Shown: positions 28,301-35,899 of the stretch, one piece after another | How the letters are laid out: every line of letters starts with the position of its first letter | Position numbering within the stretch: position 1 is the stretch's first letter | Assembly (NCBI RefSeq): GCF_902364365.1 | Contig: NZ_CABJDN010000010.1 | Coordinates: 62,001 to 126,000, forward strand | From: Bacteroides intestinalis | GTDB lineage: Bacteria > Bacteroidota > Bacteroidia > Bacteroidales > Bacteroidaceae | Direction: 5' to 3' | DNA: 64,000 nt | Made by a program: the position numbers and the translations under genes | Notes under the pieces: model-generated | Databases searched by the model: none | What the model saw: only the letters and a program-made list of their open reading frames with translations | What the model was told of the DNA's origin: nothing

Positions 28301-29351
28301 CTTTCATTCGTCCGGCAAAAGGAGAGGTCAGCTTTCCTTGCTGAGATTCATCGGAATAATAATAGGTATAAATCTCATAGTCCGGATTAAACAGATTAAC
28401 CCCGCCATAATAAGTGCCAATCCAGAAAGTTCCTTGCTGATCCTTCATCATACAGATGATGGAAGAATTACTCAAGCTATAGGGTTTATTATCTTCGCTG
28501 TAATTGGTGAAAATATTGGTAGTGACATCCAATCTATCCAAACCTTTAAAAGTCCCCACCCAATAGTTACCTAAGTTATCTTCGACCACACAACGGACGT
28601 AATTGCTGGAAAGTCCATTCTTATAAGGTGCATGCACATAGTTTGTTTTTCCACCGTTCCTGTCCAGTCGGAAAAGCCCGTCATCTTTGGTACCTACCCA
28701 AATATTCTTTTTGGAGTCTTCATAAATACAGGTTATATCCTTTGTTGGAAGATAATTAAGCCATTTCTTATTACTGTCCAGCATGTACAAGCCATTATTC
28801 ATGGTTCCTACATATAGATTTCCTTCATGGTCTTCGGTCACACAGGACATGCGTACATCCTCCAAGTGATAATAATATTCCAACCTATCTTCCGCATGGT
28901 TATAGGTGAATAAAGAATCCCTGGTACATGCCCACAGCCGAGAGTTACCGTAACTAATGGCCTGAATGTTATTATCGCGAATCGTATGAAAAATATTCTT
29001 CTTAATATCATATTCAACTACGGCATACTTGCAACGAATATAAATATGCCCATCCTTATCACCACAAATCGTACCTATATTATTATTATAAAGACTATGC
29101 TTATCGTTCTCAATCGGACGGAATATATAAAAATCGGTACCGTTATAACGGTTCAAACCATCTTTAGTCCCTATCCAGATAATTCCGAATTCATCCTGAT
29201 AAATAGATGTAACTGTTGGTTGTGAGATGCCATTTTCTACTCCGAATGTTTGGAAATGGATATCCTGTGCGAACAACAATCCGGGAGTCAAAAATGAGAG
29301 CAGCAACAGCATCTGCAACACTATTATTGATAAGAGAGTCTTTTTCATCAT
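25320..29351 (-). CDS. Hybrid two-component system regulator (PUL A)
   Basis: 1343 residues. Signal or anchor about 1-28; a periplasmic sensor of Reg_prop propeller repeats (about 35-640; repeated IWIGT and NIWVGT); a Y_Y_Y domain (about 690-770); one membrane helix (about 776-797); histidine kinase with H833 (ISHEFRTP), D-box DTGIGI at 978 and G-box GTGIGLALAK; receiver with phospho-acceptor D1142 (LSDIMMP); and a C-terminal AraC-type HTH (about 1245-1343; EIAYEVGFNSPSYF). Such regulators bind an oligosaccharide in the periplasm and activate the adjacent PUL. It is transcribed in the same direction as PUL A, 22 bp before the GH2. The start could be either of the two initial ATGs. Confidence 0.97.
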   Translation of the reverse strand: MMKKTLLSIIVLQMLLLLSFLTPGLLFAQDIHFQTFGVENGISQPTVTSIYQDEFGIIWIGTKDGLNRYNGTDFYIFRPIENDKHSLYNNNIGTICGDKDGHIYIRCKYAVVEYDIKKNIFHTIRDNNIQAISYGNSRLWACTRDSLFTYNHAEDRLEYYYHLEDVRMSCVTEDHEGNLYVGTMNNGLYMLDSNKKWLNYLPTKDITCIYEDSKKNIWVGTKDDGLFRLDRNGGKTNYVHAPYKNGLSSNYVRCVVEDNLGNYWVGTFKGLDRLDVTTNIFTNYSEDNKPYSLSNSSIICMMKDQQGTFWIGTYYGGVNLFNPDYEIYTYYYSDESQQGKLTSPFAGRMKEDSKGNIWIATEGGGVNYLDRKTRSFAEFKYDINKNSLASNTVQSLHLDEDNQILWIGTLRGGLDKLDLKTHRFTNYRHIPGKENSLINDIVRKIIPYKGNLLLATHNGIGSFNPQTGECTKLLKDSRLNNRQIIDMLLDRNNNLWFSYSLGLVKYNLETRKQDEYFVPNSSKRVIGSNLINVLFEDKKGNIWAGSSGDGIFLYEPDINSFKPFNSHNSDLINDYILDIKESLSGYLLIASNQGFSRFDMENQRFYNYNKQNGFPMTALNPYGLFVASDNEIFLSGPKMMISFFEKELNSYVKPYQLNFISLEVNNQVILPNDDSNILSESILYQPQITLNHNHSIITINFSLSNYVSVLRNRIYYKLEGFDKDWMSAGYRKGITYTNLNPGKYKLKIKSSEEYSGKESIFKEIDIVVKPPFYKSAWAYCIYVIIVIVSVYIVVSFYSSKLKLRASLEYEKKEKKQIEELNQSKLRFFTNISHEFRTPLTLIVSQLEMLMERNDIQPLVYNKLVNIHRNTLRMKRLITELLDFRKQEQGFEKFKYSKQDIYAFLDEIYLSFKEYARGKQINLEFLNKDRNLEVWFDVVQLEKVIYNLLSNAFKYTSLGGTVSLSVQEYENSVVILISDTGIGIAEKSLDKIFDRFYQVDSTDNQKGTGIGLALAKSIIEAHKGKISVRSMEGKGTTFVVELPLGDSHIADSQKVATPDIDSSCISELTMYGDKALTDVMDDENPANESENTKSKILIVEDNEELRGLLVRLFSKVYSVCEAQDGEEGLEKTKEMQPDIVLSDIMMPKMSGIEMCRKIKSNFETSHIPVILLTAQTAEEYTMQGLKTGADDYVTKPFNVKHLFMRCNNLVNSRKLLQKKYAKQMDNNVDILATNSADHQFMEQCVACIEQNLDNPDFDVNMFAQAMNTGRTKLFLKIKGITGQTPNDFILNIRLKKAQMLLKQMDTKTVSEIAYEVGFNSPSYFIKRFRELFGVTPAQYQKGEE

Positions 29352-29389
29352 CGTACACTTCAGTTATAAGGTTCCTGTTTTTATAGAAA

Positions 29390-29397
29390 CAAAAATA
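29390..29397 (-). promoter_or_regulatory. -7 box of the hybrid regulator gene
   Basis: TATTTTTG on the minus strand fits TAnnTTTG and lies 39 bp before the start codon. No clear -33 TTTG is seen at the expected spacing, so the promoter may be weak or activator-dependent. Confidence 0.5.
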
Positions 29398-29446
29398 GCG
29401 GAATCTATGTACGACCTATATAAAAATAGGACAAATCTATGTCGTT

Positions 29447-29456
29447 ATCGTACGAA
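29447..29456. promoter_or_regulatory. Candidate regulator site in the regulator's own promoter region
   Basis: ATCGTACGAA is identical to the 10-mer upstream of susC at 16955-16964. It may indicate autoregulation by the hybrid two-component protein; this is inference. Confidence 0.35.
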
Positions 29457-29548
29457 AGCCCTCCGAATTCACCGATTCATACCCGGAACTTATCGGCTTT
29501 TCTACCGGAAATCACCCGAAAGGGCTATACAGGGATGAATAATTCGCT

Positions 29549-29556
29549 TACCTTTG
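29549..29556 (+). promoter_or_regulatory. -7 box of the LiaF-like/LytTR operon
   Basis: TACCTTTG fits TAnnTTTG and lies 28 bp before the ATG at 29584. A TTG within it could be read as a start codon but is better explained as promoter. Confidence 0.55.
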
Positions 29557-29583
29557 AACCATGAATCAATAACAATAGAAATA

Positions 29584-30372
29584 ATGGAAAAGAAACAAAA
29601 CTTCCCGTCTCATGCAGGCTTATCGGGCAAAGCACTGATAGCTTCGCTCTTCATCATCTCCGGAATATTACTGTTTGCTCGTAACGTAGGTTGGATTACG
29701 TATGACTTATTTAGCATAGTGGTATCTTGGCATAGTCTTCTTATTGTATTAGGTATCTATACGATGACACGCCGCCATTACCTGAGCGGTTCTATCCTCA
29801 CCCTGATAGGCATCTATTTCTTAGTTGGAGGATTATCGTGGCTACCGGAGAACTCACAAACCATTGTCTGGCCTGTTGCACTGATTGTGGCAGGTATCCT
29901 GTTCTTTGTAAAATCCCGCCGTAGGGAACGCTGGATGAAAAGCCATATGAGTGGCCGTTATCAGGACTGGACTAAAAGAAGAGGTGGACATATGCACATA
30001 AATATGGAAAACAATGAGCAACAATGCGAATCGGAAAACGGTTATCTGCGTTCCGACAATGCTTTTGGTTCTGTACGCCATGTCGTATTGGATGAATTGT
30101 TTAAAGGAGCCAGTATCCGGGCTTCATTCGGAGGGACTGTCATTGACCTGCGCCACACGCATCTTGCACCGGGAGAAACTTATATCGATATCGACTGTAC
30201 TTGTAGTGGAATAGAGTTGTACATTCCTTCAGACTGGAACGTTGTACCTCAATGCAATGCTTTTGCCGGCGGATGCGAAGATAAGCGTTGGCAGGGAGCG
30301 AATATTAATAAAGAAAGCACACTCATAATCCGTGGAAATATTTCCTTTGGTGGATTAGAGATTAAAGACTAA
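29584..30372 (+). CDS. LiaF-like membrane protein
   Basis: 262 residues from the ATG at 29584, preferred because the upstream in-frame TTG overlaps the promoter -7 box. Residues about 15-110 contain about four short hydrophobic segments (DUF5668/LiaF-type transmembrane region), followed by a basic stretch (KSRRRERWMKSHMSGR). The C-terminal half (about 150-262) is a soluble beta-rich domain like the LiaF C-terminal 'toastrack' domain (FGGTVIDLRHT, ISFGGLEI). LiaF-type proteins sense or damp cell-envelope stress signalling. It is followed 4 bp later by a LytTR regulator, so the pair is probably a membrane-linked regulatory unit. Confidence 0.82.
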   Translation: MEKKQNFPSHAGLSGKALIASLFIISGILLFARNVGWITYDLFSIVVSWHSLLIVLGIYTMTRRHYLSGSILTLIGIYFLVGGLSWLPENSQTIVWPVALIVAGILFFVKSRRRERWMKSHMSGRYQDWTKRRGGHMHINMENNEQQCESENGYLRSDNAFGSVRHVVLDELFKGASIRASFGGTVIDLRHTHLAPGETYIDIDCTCSGIELYIPSDWNVVPQCNAFAGGCEDKRWQGANINKESTLIIRGNISFGGLEIKD

Positions 30373-30376
30373 TCCT

Positions 30377-31183
30377 ATGAGAGCACATCCAATTATAGAT
30401 TATCCTTATCGTTGGTTTCCGATGCTTGTGCTTGCATTGGTTCTGGCAATCATCCAGGCAACTCTGTTGTGGGGATATACCGGAACTGACTGGCTACCTG
30501 CCATCATCGACGGAATCACAACAATCGGATGGCTTGCGGCACTGGTATATCTGGCTTGGTTTGTAGTAGGCCAAGTATCCATTCTTCAGACAAATGTCAT
30601 TACGGTTGTATCAGGAATATTGCTCTGGATTGCGGGTAGCTTCATGGTCTGCGACATTATGGTAAGAATTGCAGGAATACCTTATATCTCTTTTGCCTCT
30701 ACCATACCTTTCAGGCTTTTGTTCGGCATACCGACATGGATAGCGATTATATTGTGGTATCACCTGATAGTAGTGAAAGTTCCGGAAGCACAAGAAGATG
30801 AATTCATTGTACCGCAAGCCGTAAAAGAAGAAAAACAGAAAGAACAAGAGGAAACCATTGATCGCATTACTGTAAAAGACGGACCACGAATACATATCAT
30901 CAAAGTAGATGAATTGCTATATATCCAAGCGTGTGGAGATTATACGACCCTGATCACCCCCACAGGAGAGTACATCAAAGAACAAACTATGAAGTATTTT
31001 GAAGGACATTTGCCAAGTGACAACTTTGTACGTATCCATCGTTCCACCATTGTAAATGTGACACAAATATCCCGGGTAGAACTATTCGGAAAAGAAACTT
31101 ACCAGGTGTTATTGAAAAACGGAACCAAGTTAAGGGTTAGCCTGACGGGCTACCGGCTATTGAAAGAACGACTGGGAATATAA
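30377..31183 (+). CDS. Membrane-anchored LytTR-family transcription regulator
   Basis: 268 residues. The N-terminal half has about four membrane helices (between residues 15 and 130). A charged linker (about 133-165, rich in E, K and Q) precedes a LytTR DNA-binding domain (about 170-268; LLYIQACGDYTTLIT, FVRIHRSTIVNV). There is no receiver domain, so activity is probably controlled at the membrane, perhaps by the LiaF-like partner encoded 4 bp upstream. This differs from the usual response-regulator LytTR proteins but recurs in Bacteroidetes. A terminator follows 25 bp after the stop. Confidence 0.9.
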   Translation: MRAHPIIDYPYRWFPMLVLALVLAIIQATLLWGYTGTDWLPAIIDGITTIGWLAALVYLAWFVVGQVSILQTNVITVVSGILLWIAGSFMVCDIMVRIAGIPYISFASTIPFRLLFGIPTWIAIILWYHLIVVKVPEAQEDEFIVPQAVKEEKQKEQEETIDRITVKDGPRIHIIKVDELLYIQACGDYTTLITPTGEYIKEQTMKYFEGHLPSDNFVRIHRSTIVNVTQISRVELFGKETYQVLLKNGTKLRVSLTGYRLLKERLGI

Positions 31184-31208
31184 AGACCTAAACTATTCTA
31201 TAAAACAA

Positions 31209-31252
31209 AAGCAAAGAATCCGCCCCATTGTGGATTCTTCGCTTCTTTTTTA
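31209..31252 (+). terminator. Terminator after the LytTR gene
   Basis: AAGCAAAGAATCC (31209-31221) pairs with GGATTCTTCGCTT (31232-31244) with one mismatch, followed by CTTTTTT. It lies between convergent genes and may also serve the flotillin gene. Confidence 0.85.
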
Positions 31253-31270
31253 GCAGATAAGGTTATCTGA

Positions 31271-32929
31271 TTATTTCTTCTTATCGTCTTTCTTTGGTTC
31301 ATCCTTTTGGGTTTCCTGCTTATCTTCCTTTCCTTCCGGGTGAATGATTCCCTTTACGGTCTCGCCAATAGGCAGTTTGTCCAGTACACCGAGGCTCGGA
31401 GCAACCGTCTTCACCAGCGAACTCAGGAAGTTGCTTGTACCTCCGTTTCCACCATCGAATACAGTAATGTTTCCTAAATTCATGTGTTCGAATGCTTTCA
31501 CCTGTTCTCCGGCAATTTCCTTCCATTGATCTACCATCTTATACTGGATAGCGATAGCCGGATTAGATTCTGCTGCACGTACCATAGCCTCGAAACCTTC
31601 AGCTTCAGCAAGCAATGATTTCTTCTTACCTTCAGCCTCAGCTTCCAACTTCATCTGGATGGCTCTTGCTTCAGCCTCAGCCTGTGCCAGAGTTGCTTTT
31701 GCACGAGCTTCGGCCTCACGGGTAATCTTTTCGGCAACAGCATCAGCCTGAAGAATGGCTTCTTGCTTTGCAACTTCAGCAGGTACAATCTTTTCAGCCT
31801 TCAAAGAAGATTCCACTTTACGGGCTTTAGCCTCTTCCACTTCTTTTTGAGCTATTTCGCGGGCAGCCTGTACGGCAGCTTCCGAACGTGCTTCAGCTTC
31901 ACCGGCCTGTTTGTCGGCATTGGCACGCGTTACAGCCAGTTCGGCATCAGATTGTGCCACGGCTTTCTGAGCCTCATTTCGTCCGATGGCAGCTTTCTTT
32001 CCCGCTTCCGCCTGCTTAATCTCCATGTCAGAATTCAGTTCGGCAATACGGCTTTCCTTTTCCGTATTAGCCTGCTCAATCCTGATATTTTTTTCAGCTT
32101 CAGCCTTTGCCACCTGCGACTCTTTTTCAGCGTTGGCAATAGCTACCTGCGAGATTCTATCCTTATCAGCATTAGCCACAGAGATTTCCTGCAATTTTTT
32201 AGTCTCGGCAATGGCAATATCTTGGTCTTTACGTGTTTCGGCAACTTTCGTCTCACGTTCCTTTATTTGATTGGCAATTTTGATGGCACCCAGTTTCTCC
32301 TGTTCCTCAATGTTTGCCTGAGCCTCATTCAGTGCCTTACTTTCAGCTTCCTTACCTAAGTTGACAATATAATTGGCAGCATCACGGATATCGCTGATGT
32401 TGATGTTCATCAGATATAAACCGAACTTGCGGAGTTCCGTATCGATGTTATCCTTTACTTTAGAAAGGAATTTATCGCGGTCGGAGTTCAGTTCTTCAAT
32501 CGTCATATCAGCAATCACCAGACGCATCTGTCCGTACACAACATCCGTTATCAAATTCTGCTTATCATCAATCGTCAGTCCCAGCATACGTTCGGCAGCA
32601 TTCTGCATAACCTCATGATCGGTACTGATAGCCACCGTAATCGTAGTCGGTACATCCACACGGATATTCTGGGCAGACAGTGCACCTGTCAGCTTACAGT
32701 CTATCTGCATCGGTTTCATGGACAGGAATTCATACCCCTGGATTATCGGCCACACAAATGCAGCACCACCATGATACAACTTGGCTGACTTCTTATCACC
32801 GCCCGTTTTACCATATACTACCAGTACTTCGTCACTTTTACATTTCCGGTAGCGGGAAAGAATACCAATGAAGGTAAGTAAGATAACCGCCACGAGTATG
32901 GCGGCCATAATCATCATTTCTTGTGTCAT
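31271..32929 (-). CDS. Flotillin-like SPFH protein
   Basis: 552 residues. One N-terminal membrane segment (about 6-25) is followed by an SPFH/band 7 domain (about 30-200) and a long Ala/Glu/Lys-rich coiled coil (about 200-440) with many EAEA repeats, then a C-terminal region with a highly charged end (KEDKQETQKDEPKKDD). This is the flotillin/YqiK architecture. Flotillins oligomerise into membrane microdomains and organise other membrane proteins. It is transcribed with the NfeD-like gene, 23 bp after it, a conserved pairing. No link to the carbohydrate loci is apparent. Confidence 0.92.
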   Translation of the reverse strand: MTQEMMIMAAILVAVILLTFIGILSRYRKCKSDEVLVVYGKTGGDKKSAKLYHGGAAFVWPIIQGYEFLSMKPMQIDCKLTGALSAQNIRVDVPTTITVAISTDHEVMQNAAERMLGLTIDDKQNLITDVVYGQMRLVIADMTIEELNSDRDKFLSKVKDNIDTELRKFGLYLMNINISDIRDAANYIVNLGKEAESKALNEAQANIEEQEKLGAIKIANQIKERETKVAETRKDQDIAIAETKKLQEISVANADKDRISQVAIANAEKESQVAKAEAEKNIRIEQANTEKESRIAELNSDMEIKQAEAGKKAAIGRNEAQKAVAQSDAELAVTRANADKQAGEAEARSEAAVQAAREIAQKEVEEAKARKVESSLKAEKIVPAEVAKQEAILQADAVAEKITREAEARAKATLAQAEAEARAIQMKLEAEAEGKKKSLLAEAEGFEAMVRAAESNPAIAIQYKMVDQWKEIAGEQVKAFEHMNLGNITVFDGGNGGTSNFLSSLVKTVAPSLGVLDKLPIGETVKGIIHPEGKEDKQETQKDEPKKDDKKK

Positions 32930-32952
32930 AAATCTATGTTTTTGAGTTTTGT

Positions 32953-33450
32953 TTACCGAATATACAATGTTCCGTCCTCGTAGCCCGTAATTATGGTTTT
33001 ATCACCGGTCTGATACATTATGTCCATTTCAGATACCACATCAACCTCTCGCATGGCTCCGTCGCGACTTACTTGTACGGTAAACCGGCTGCCTCCCTGT
33101 TTAAAGTAGATGGTACATTCGCGCCCTACAAGCTGTTCCGTCTTTTCCGTCTTATTCACTTGCTGCAACTGATAGGCTTTCTTATAGAGAAACCATACCG
33201 CAAATACGAAAAACAGACCAATCAAAATAGCAATAGAATAACTCTGAATGTCAGTATTTCCAATCAGATACATGTACCATCCAAAACCGATACCGAAATG
33301 TGTCAGTCCCTTAAAAGACACCACGCTGCTAATGTCGGCATCCACGTCTGTATCCGCATCAATGTCTCCGAAGAAAATGGAAAGAATGAACTGTATCACA
33401 AAAATACCAGTTGTGACCACGGCGATAATCAGAAATATATTACTGCTCAT
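32953..33450 (-). CDS. NfeD-like membrane protein, flotillin partner
   Basis: 165 residues with two or three membrane helices (about 4-26, 50-68 and 72-92) and a C-terminal beta-rich OB-like domain (about 105-165; ERGREC-like region LVGRECTIYF, then GDKTIITGYEDGTLYI). An acidic Asp-rich loop (IDADTDVDADI, about 30-40) follows the first helix. NfeD/YuaF proteins are encoded with flotillins and stabilise or recruit them. It is the first gene of the flotillin operon. Confidence 0.85.
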   Translation of the reverse strand: MSSNIFLIIAVVTTGIFVIQFILSIFFGDIDADTDVDADISSVVSFKGLTHFGIGFGWYMYLIGNTDIQSYSIAILIGLFFVFAVWFLYKKAYQLQQVNKTEKTEQLVGRECTIYFKQGGSRFTVQVSRDGAMREVDVVSEMDIMYQTGDKTIITGYEDGTLYIR

Positions 33451-33609
33451 AGGAATTTGAATTATTGTGGTTTACAATATATTTAGATATATTATTTCAA
33501 ATATACACATTTGCAGAACATGCACAAAGAAACCGTTCTCTATTTAACAAAATTTTCTTGAGGAGGAAAGCAACATTACACAAAGATATTTGTTATGTTT
33601 GCGGACGCT

Positions 33610-34047
33610 ATGATGAAACATCTGCACTACATATTTCTGTTTATGTGCCTCTCATTAGGAATGTCTGTCATTCTGCAAGAGGAACAGCCGGCACTTCGGA
33701 TGATTACCGAAGCCTCGACAGATACTTCCGTCACCCCTACACAAACAGGATGTTTCATTTCAATGTCAGCAGATTGTTACTCAACCATCGTTCACCGTCC
33801 GTTCTTTAATGATGAAAACAATGAACGTAAAATCAACGGTATCCTCTTTCAGGAGAACTTTTATAATCAAGCTAATGCTCCATCGAAATTACTGAAACTT
33901 AAGATCCATCCGTCTGTAGGACAGATGCAACGTATATTCTCCACCCATTTACCGGTGGAACAAAATGCCAGCCTCTCTTTCACTCCCAGCGCCATCCGTT
34001 ATTCTTATGGATATTACGTCTACGAGTTGAAGCATATTCTGATTTAA
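33610..34047 (+). CDS. Small predicted secreted protein of unknown function
   Basis: About 145 residues from the ATG at 33610, which gives a signal-like start (MMKHLHYIFLFMCLSLGM). An in-frame ATG at 33595 overlaps TATGTTTG (33594-33601), which fits the Bacteroides -7 box, so I prefer a downstream start; if that box is used the leader is very short. The mature part (about 25-145) has two cysteines and several aromatic residues but no recognisable motif. It precedes the decarboxylase genes by 101 bp on the same strand. Function not recognised. Confidence 0.6.
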   Translation: MMKHLHYIFLFMCLSLGMSVILQEEQPALRMITEASTDTSVTPTQTGCFISMSADCYSTIVHRPFFNDENNERKINGILFQENFYNQANAPSKLLKLKIHPSVGQMQRIFSTHLPVEQNASLSFTPSAIRYSYGYYVYELKHILI

Positions 34048-34148
34048 ACCACCACTCTACTTGTTACTCCCCCTTTTACCGGAGGTATGCCGTTGGCATG
34101 TCTTTGGTCAACCTATTGTTTATTCACATCTAAATTAATGTAATTACT

Positions 34149-34580
34149 ATGCTCGATTTATTAATAGCCACCCTCGAAATGATGGGGCTCACGTTCGTGA
34201 TCGGCTTCTTCGTGGCTTTCATTATCAAAATGATTGCCGTTGCTGCCGACTCATTCGACTTTTACAGTTCACACCAGAAAGAACTGCTTCGCCTGCGACG
34301 CCTGCGCAAGTTGCGCCAGAAGGTGGAACTCATGATACGGGATATCCCTATAGAAGAAAATGAACTCTACAACGATAAACGCGAAGAGTTTAGCCGCGGA
34401 GTCAACCGTGAACTTTCCGATTATCGCGGATATTACCATGGAGTAAGCGCCGGAGTTTCCAACGCTAACCTGATGGATTACTACTACCCCGAAGATACGC
34501 ACATGATGTATCTGAAGCAACAAGAAGAGATGTTATATCATAAGAAACAGTCCGGAAAATCTACCGGTAAGACCAAATAA
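34149..34580 (+). CDS. Gamma-subunit-like small membrane protein of a Na+ decarboxylase
   Basis: 143 residues with one membrane helix near the N-terminus (about 9-32; TFVIGFFVAFIIKMIAV) and a charged, probably helical C-terminal part ending in Lys. Size, single anchor helix and position just before a beta subunit fit the OadG-like gamma subunits that hold the decarboxylase complex together, although sequence conservation in that family is low. Residues 45-70 are Arg/Lys/Leu-rich, suggesting a coiled coil. It lies 8 bp before the beta-subunit gene. The alpha subunit and biotin carrier are not encoded in this window. Confidence 0.7.
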   Translation: MLDLLIATLEMMGLTFVIGFFVAFIIKMIAVAADSFDFYSSHQKELLRLRRLRKLRQKVELMIRDIPIEENELYNDKREEFSRGVNRELSDYRGYYHGVSAGVSNANLMDYYYPEDTHMMYLKQQEEMLYHKKQSGKSTGKTK

Positions 34581-34588
34581 GAAATAGT

Positions 34589-35803
34589 ATGGAAAATATA
34601 GATTTCGCGACCCTATTCCAAGGTTTTGGAACAATGATGGAAAGTGGCTACCTGCTTGCATCAGCCCGTGTATTTTTAATCCTTTTAGGTTTGTTACTCA
34701 TATATCTGGGCTGGAAAGGAGTACTTGAGCCTATGGTAATGATTCCGATGGGGCTGGGTATGGTTGCCATTAATTGTGGAACACTTTTCATGCCAGACGG
34801 CACATTAGGCAACCTCTTTCTCGATCCGATGCTTTCGGATACGGACGACCTGATGAATACGATGCAGATAGACTTTTTGCAACCTGTCTATACACTCACC
34901 TTCAGTAACGGATTGATAGCCTGCTTTGTATTTATGGGCATAGGCACTTTGTTGGATGTAGGCTTTCTGCTACAAAAGCCTTTCGTCAGCCTTTTCCTGG
35001 CTTTATGTGCCGAATTGGGTACTTTCCTGACTATCCCCGTAGCTTCCGCCCTTGGACTGACATTGCAAGAAAGTGCTTCTGTAGCTATGGTAGGAGGTGC
35101 AGATGGTCCTATGGTTCTATTCACATCACTGGCTCTGGCCAAACATTTATTTGTACCTATCACAGTAGTGGCTTATCTGTATCTGGGACTAACGTATGGC
35201 GGTTACCCGTATCTGGTGAAGTTACTGGTTCCAAAACGTCTGCGTGCCATCAAGATGACTTCGAAGAAAGCACCCAAAAACTACGATGCCAAGGTGAAAC
35301 TGGCATTCTCGGCTGTGCTGTGTGCAGTGTTGTGCTTCTTGTTCCCGGTGGCTTCGCCGTTGTTCTTCTCTCTCTTCCTGGGAGTTGCCGTACGTGAATC
35401 GGGCATGAAGCATATTTATGATTTCGTTAGCGGCCCGCTGCTTTATGGCTCTACATTTATGTTGGGCGTATTGCTGGGCGTGCTCTGTGATGCACATTTA
35501 CTGCTCGACCCGAAGATTCTGAAATTGCTGGTATTGGGCATAGTGGCACTGTTGCTTTCAGGTATCGGCGGCATTATGGGAGGATACATCATGTACTTCA
35601 TTAAGAAAGGAAATTATAATCCGGTAATCGGCATTGCAGCTGTCAGTTGTGTACCGACTACAGCAAAGGTAGCTCAAAAGCTGGTTAGTAAGGATAATCC
35701 TGACTCGTTCATTCTGGGGGATGCCTTGGGGGCAAATATCTCCGGGGTCATCACTTCGGCTATTATTACGGGTATTTATATCACGATCATTCCATATCTC
35801 TAA
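34589..35803 (+). CDS. oadB-like: Sodium ion-translocating decarboxylase beta subunit
   Basis: 404 residues, strongly hydrophobic, with about nine to eleven membrane helices. It matches the OadB/MmdB/GcdB family: the conserved GGADGPMVLF segment (about 170-180) contains the aspartate involved in Na+ and proton handling, and a second conserved region lies near the end (GDALGANISGVI). The beta subunit decarboxylates carboxybiotin and exports Na+, linked to oxaloacetate or methylmalonyl-CoA decarboxylation. It is paired only with the gamma-like gene here, so the catalytic subunits must come from elsewhere. Which acid is used cannot be told from the beta subunit. Confidence 0.93.
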   Translation: MENIDFATLFQGFGTMMESGYLLASARVFLILLGLLLIYLGWKGVLEPMVMIPMGLGMVAINCGTLFMPDGTLGNLFLDPMLSDTDDLMNTMQIDFLQPVYTLTFSNGLIACFVFMGIGTLLDVGFLLQKPFVSLFLALCAELGTFLTIPVASALGLTLQESASVAMVGGADGPMVLFTSLALAKHLFVPITVVAYLYLGLTYGGYPYLVKLLVPKRLRAIKMTSKKAPKNYDAKVKLAFSAVLCAVLCFLFPVASPLFFSLFLGVAVRESGMKHIYDFVSGPLLYGSTFMLGVLLGVLCDAHLLLDPKILKLLVLGIVALLLSGIGGIMGGYIMYFIKKGNYNPVIGIAAVSCVPTTAKVAQKLVSKDNPDSFILGDALGANISGVITSAIITGIYITIIPYL

Positions 35804-35833
35804 GATAATTATAAAGTAAAGGTACATTGATTT

Positions 35834-35861
35834 AGGCGCGGAATCTGCAGATTTCGCGCCT
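35834..35861 (+). terminator. Hairpin after the decarboxylase genes
   Basis: AGGCGCGGAATC and the opposite arm GATTTCGCGCCT form a long stem around TGCA, with one G-T pair. It lies 30 bp after the beta-subunit stop. The following bases are ATTATTATT instead of a pure T-run. Confidence 0.7.
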
Positions 35862-35869
35862 ATTATTAT

Positions 35870-35877
35870 TATCTTTG
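35870..35877 (+). promoter_or_regulatory. -7 box of the GH2 beta-mannosidase gene
   Basis: TATCTTTG fits TAnnTTTG exactly, directly after the hairpin and 22 bp before the start codon at 35900. No exact -33 TTTG was found. Confidence 0.55.
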
Positions 35878-35899
35878 GGCTGAGAAATATCTTATACAT

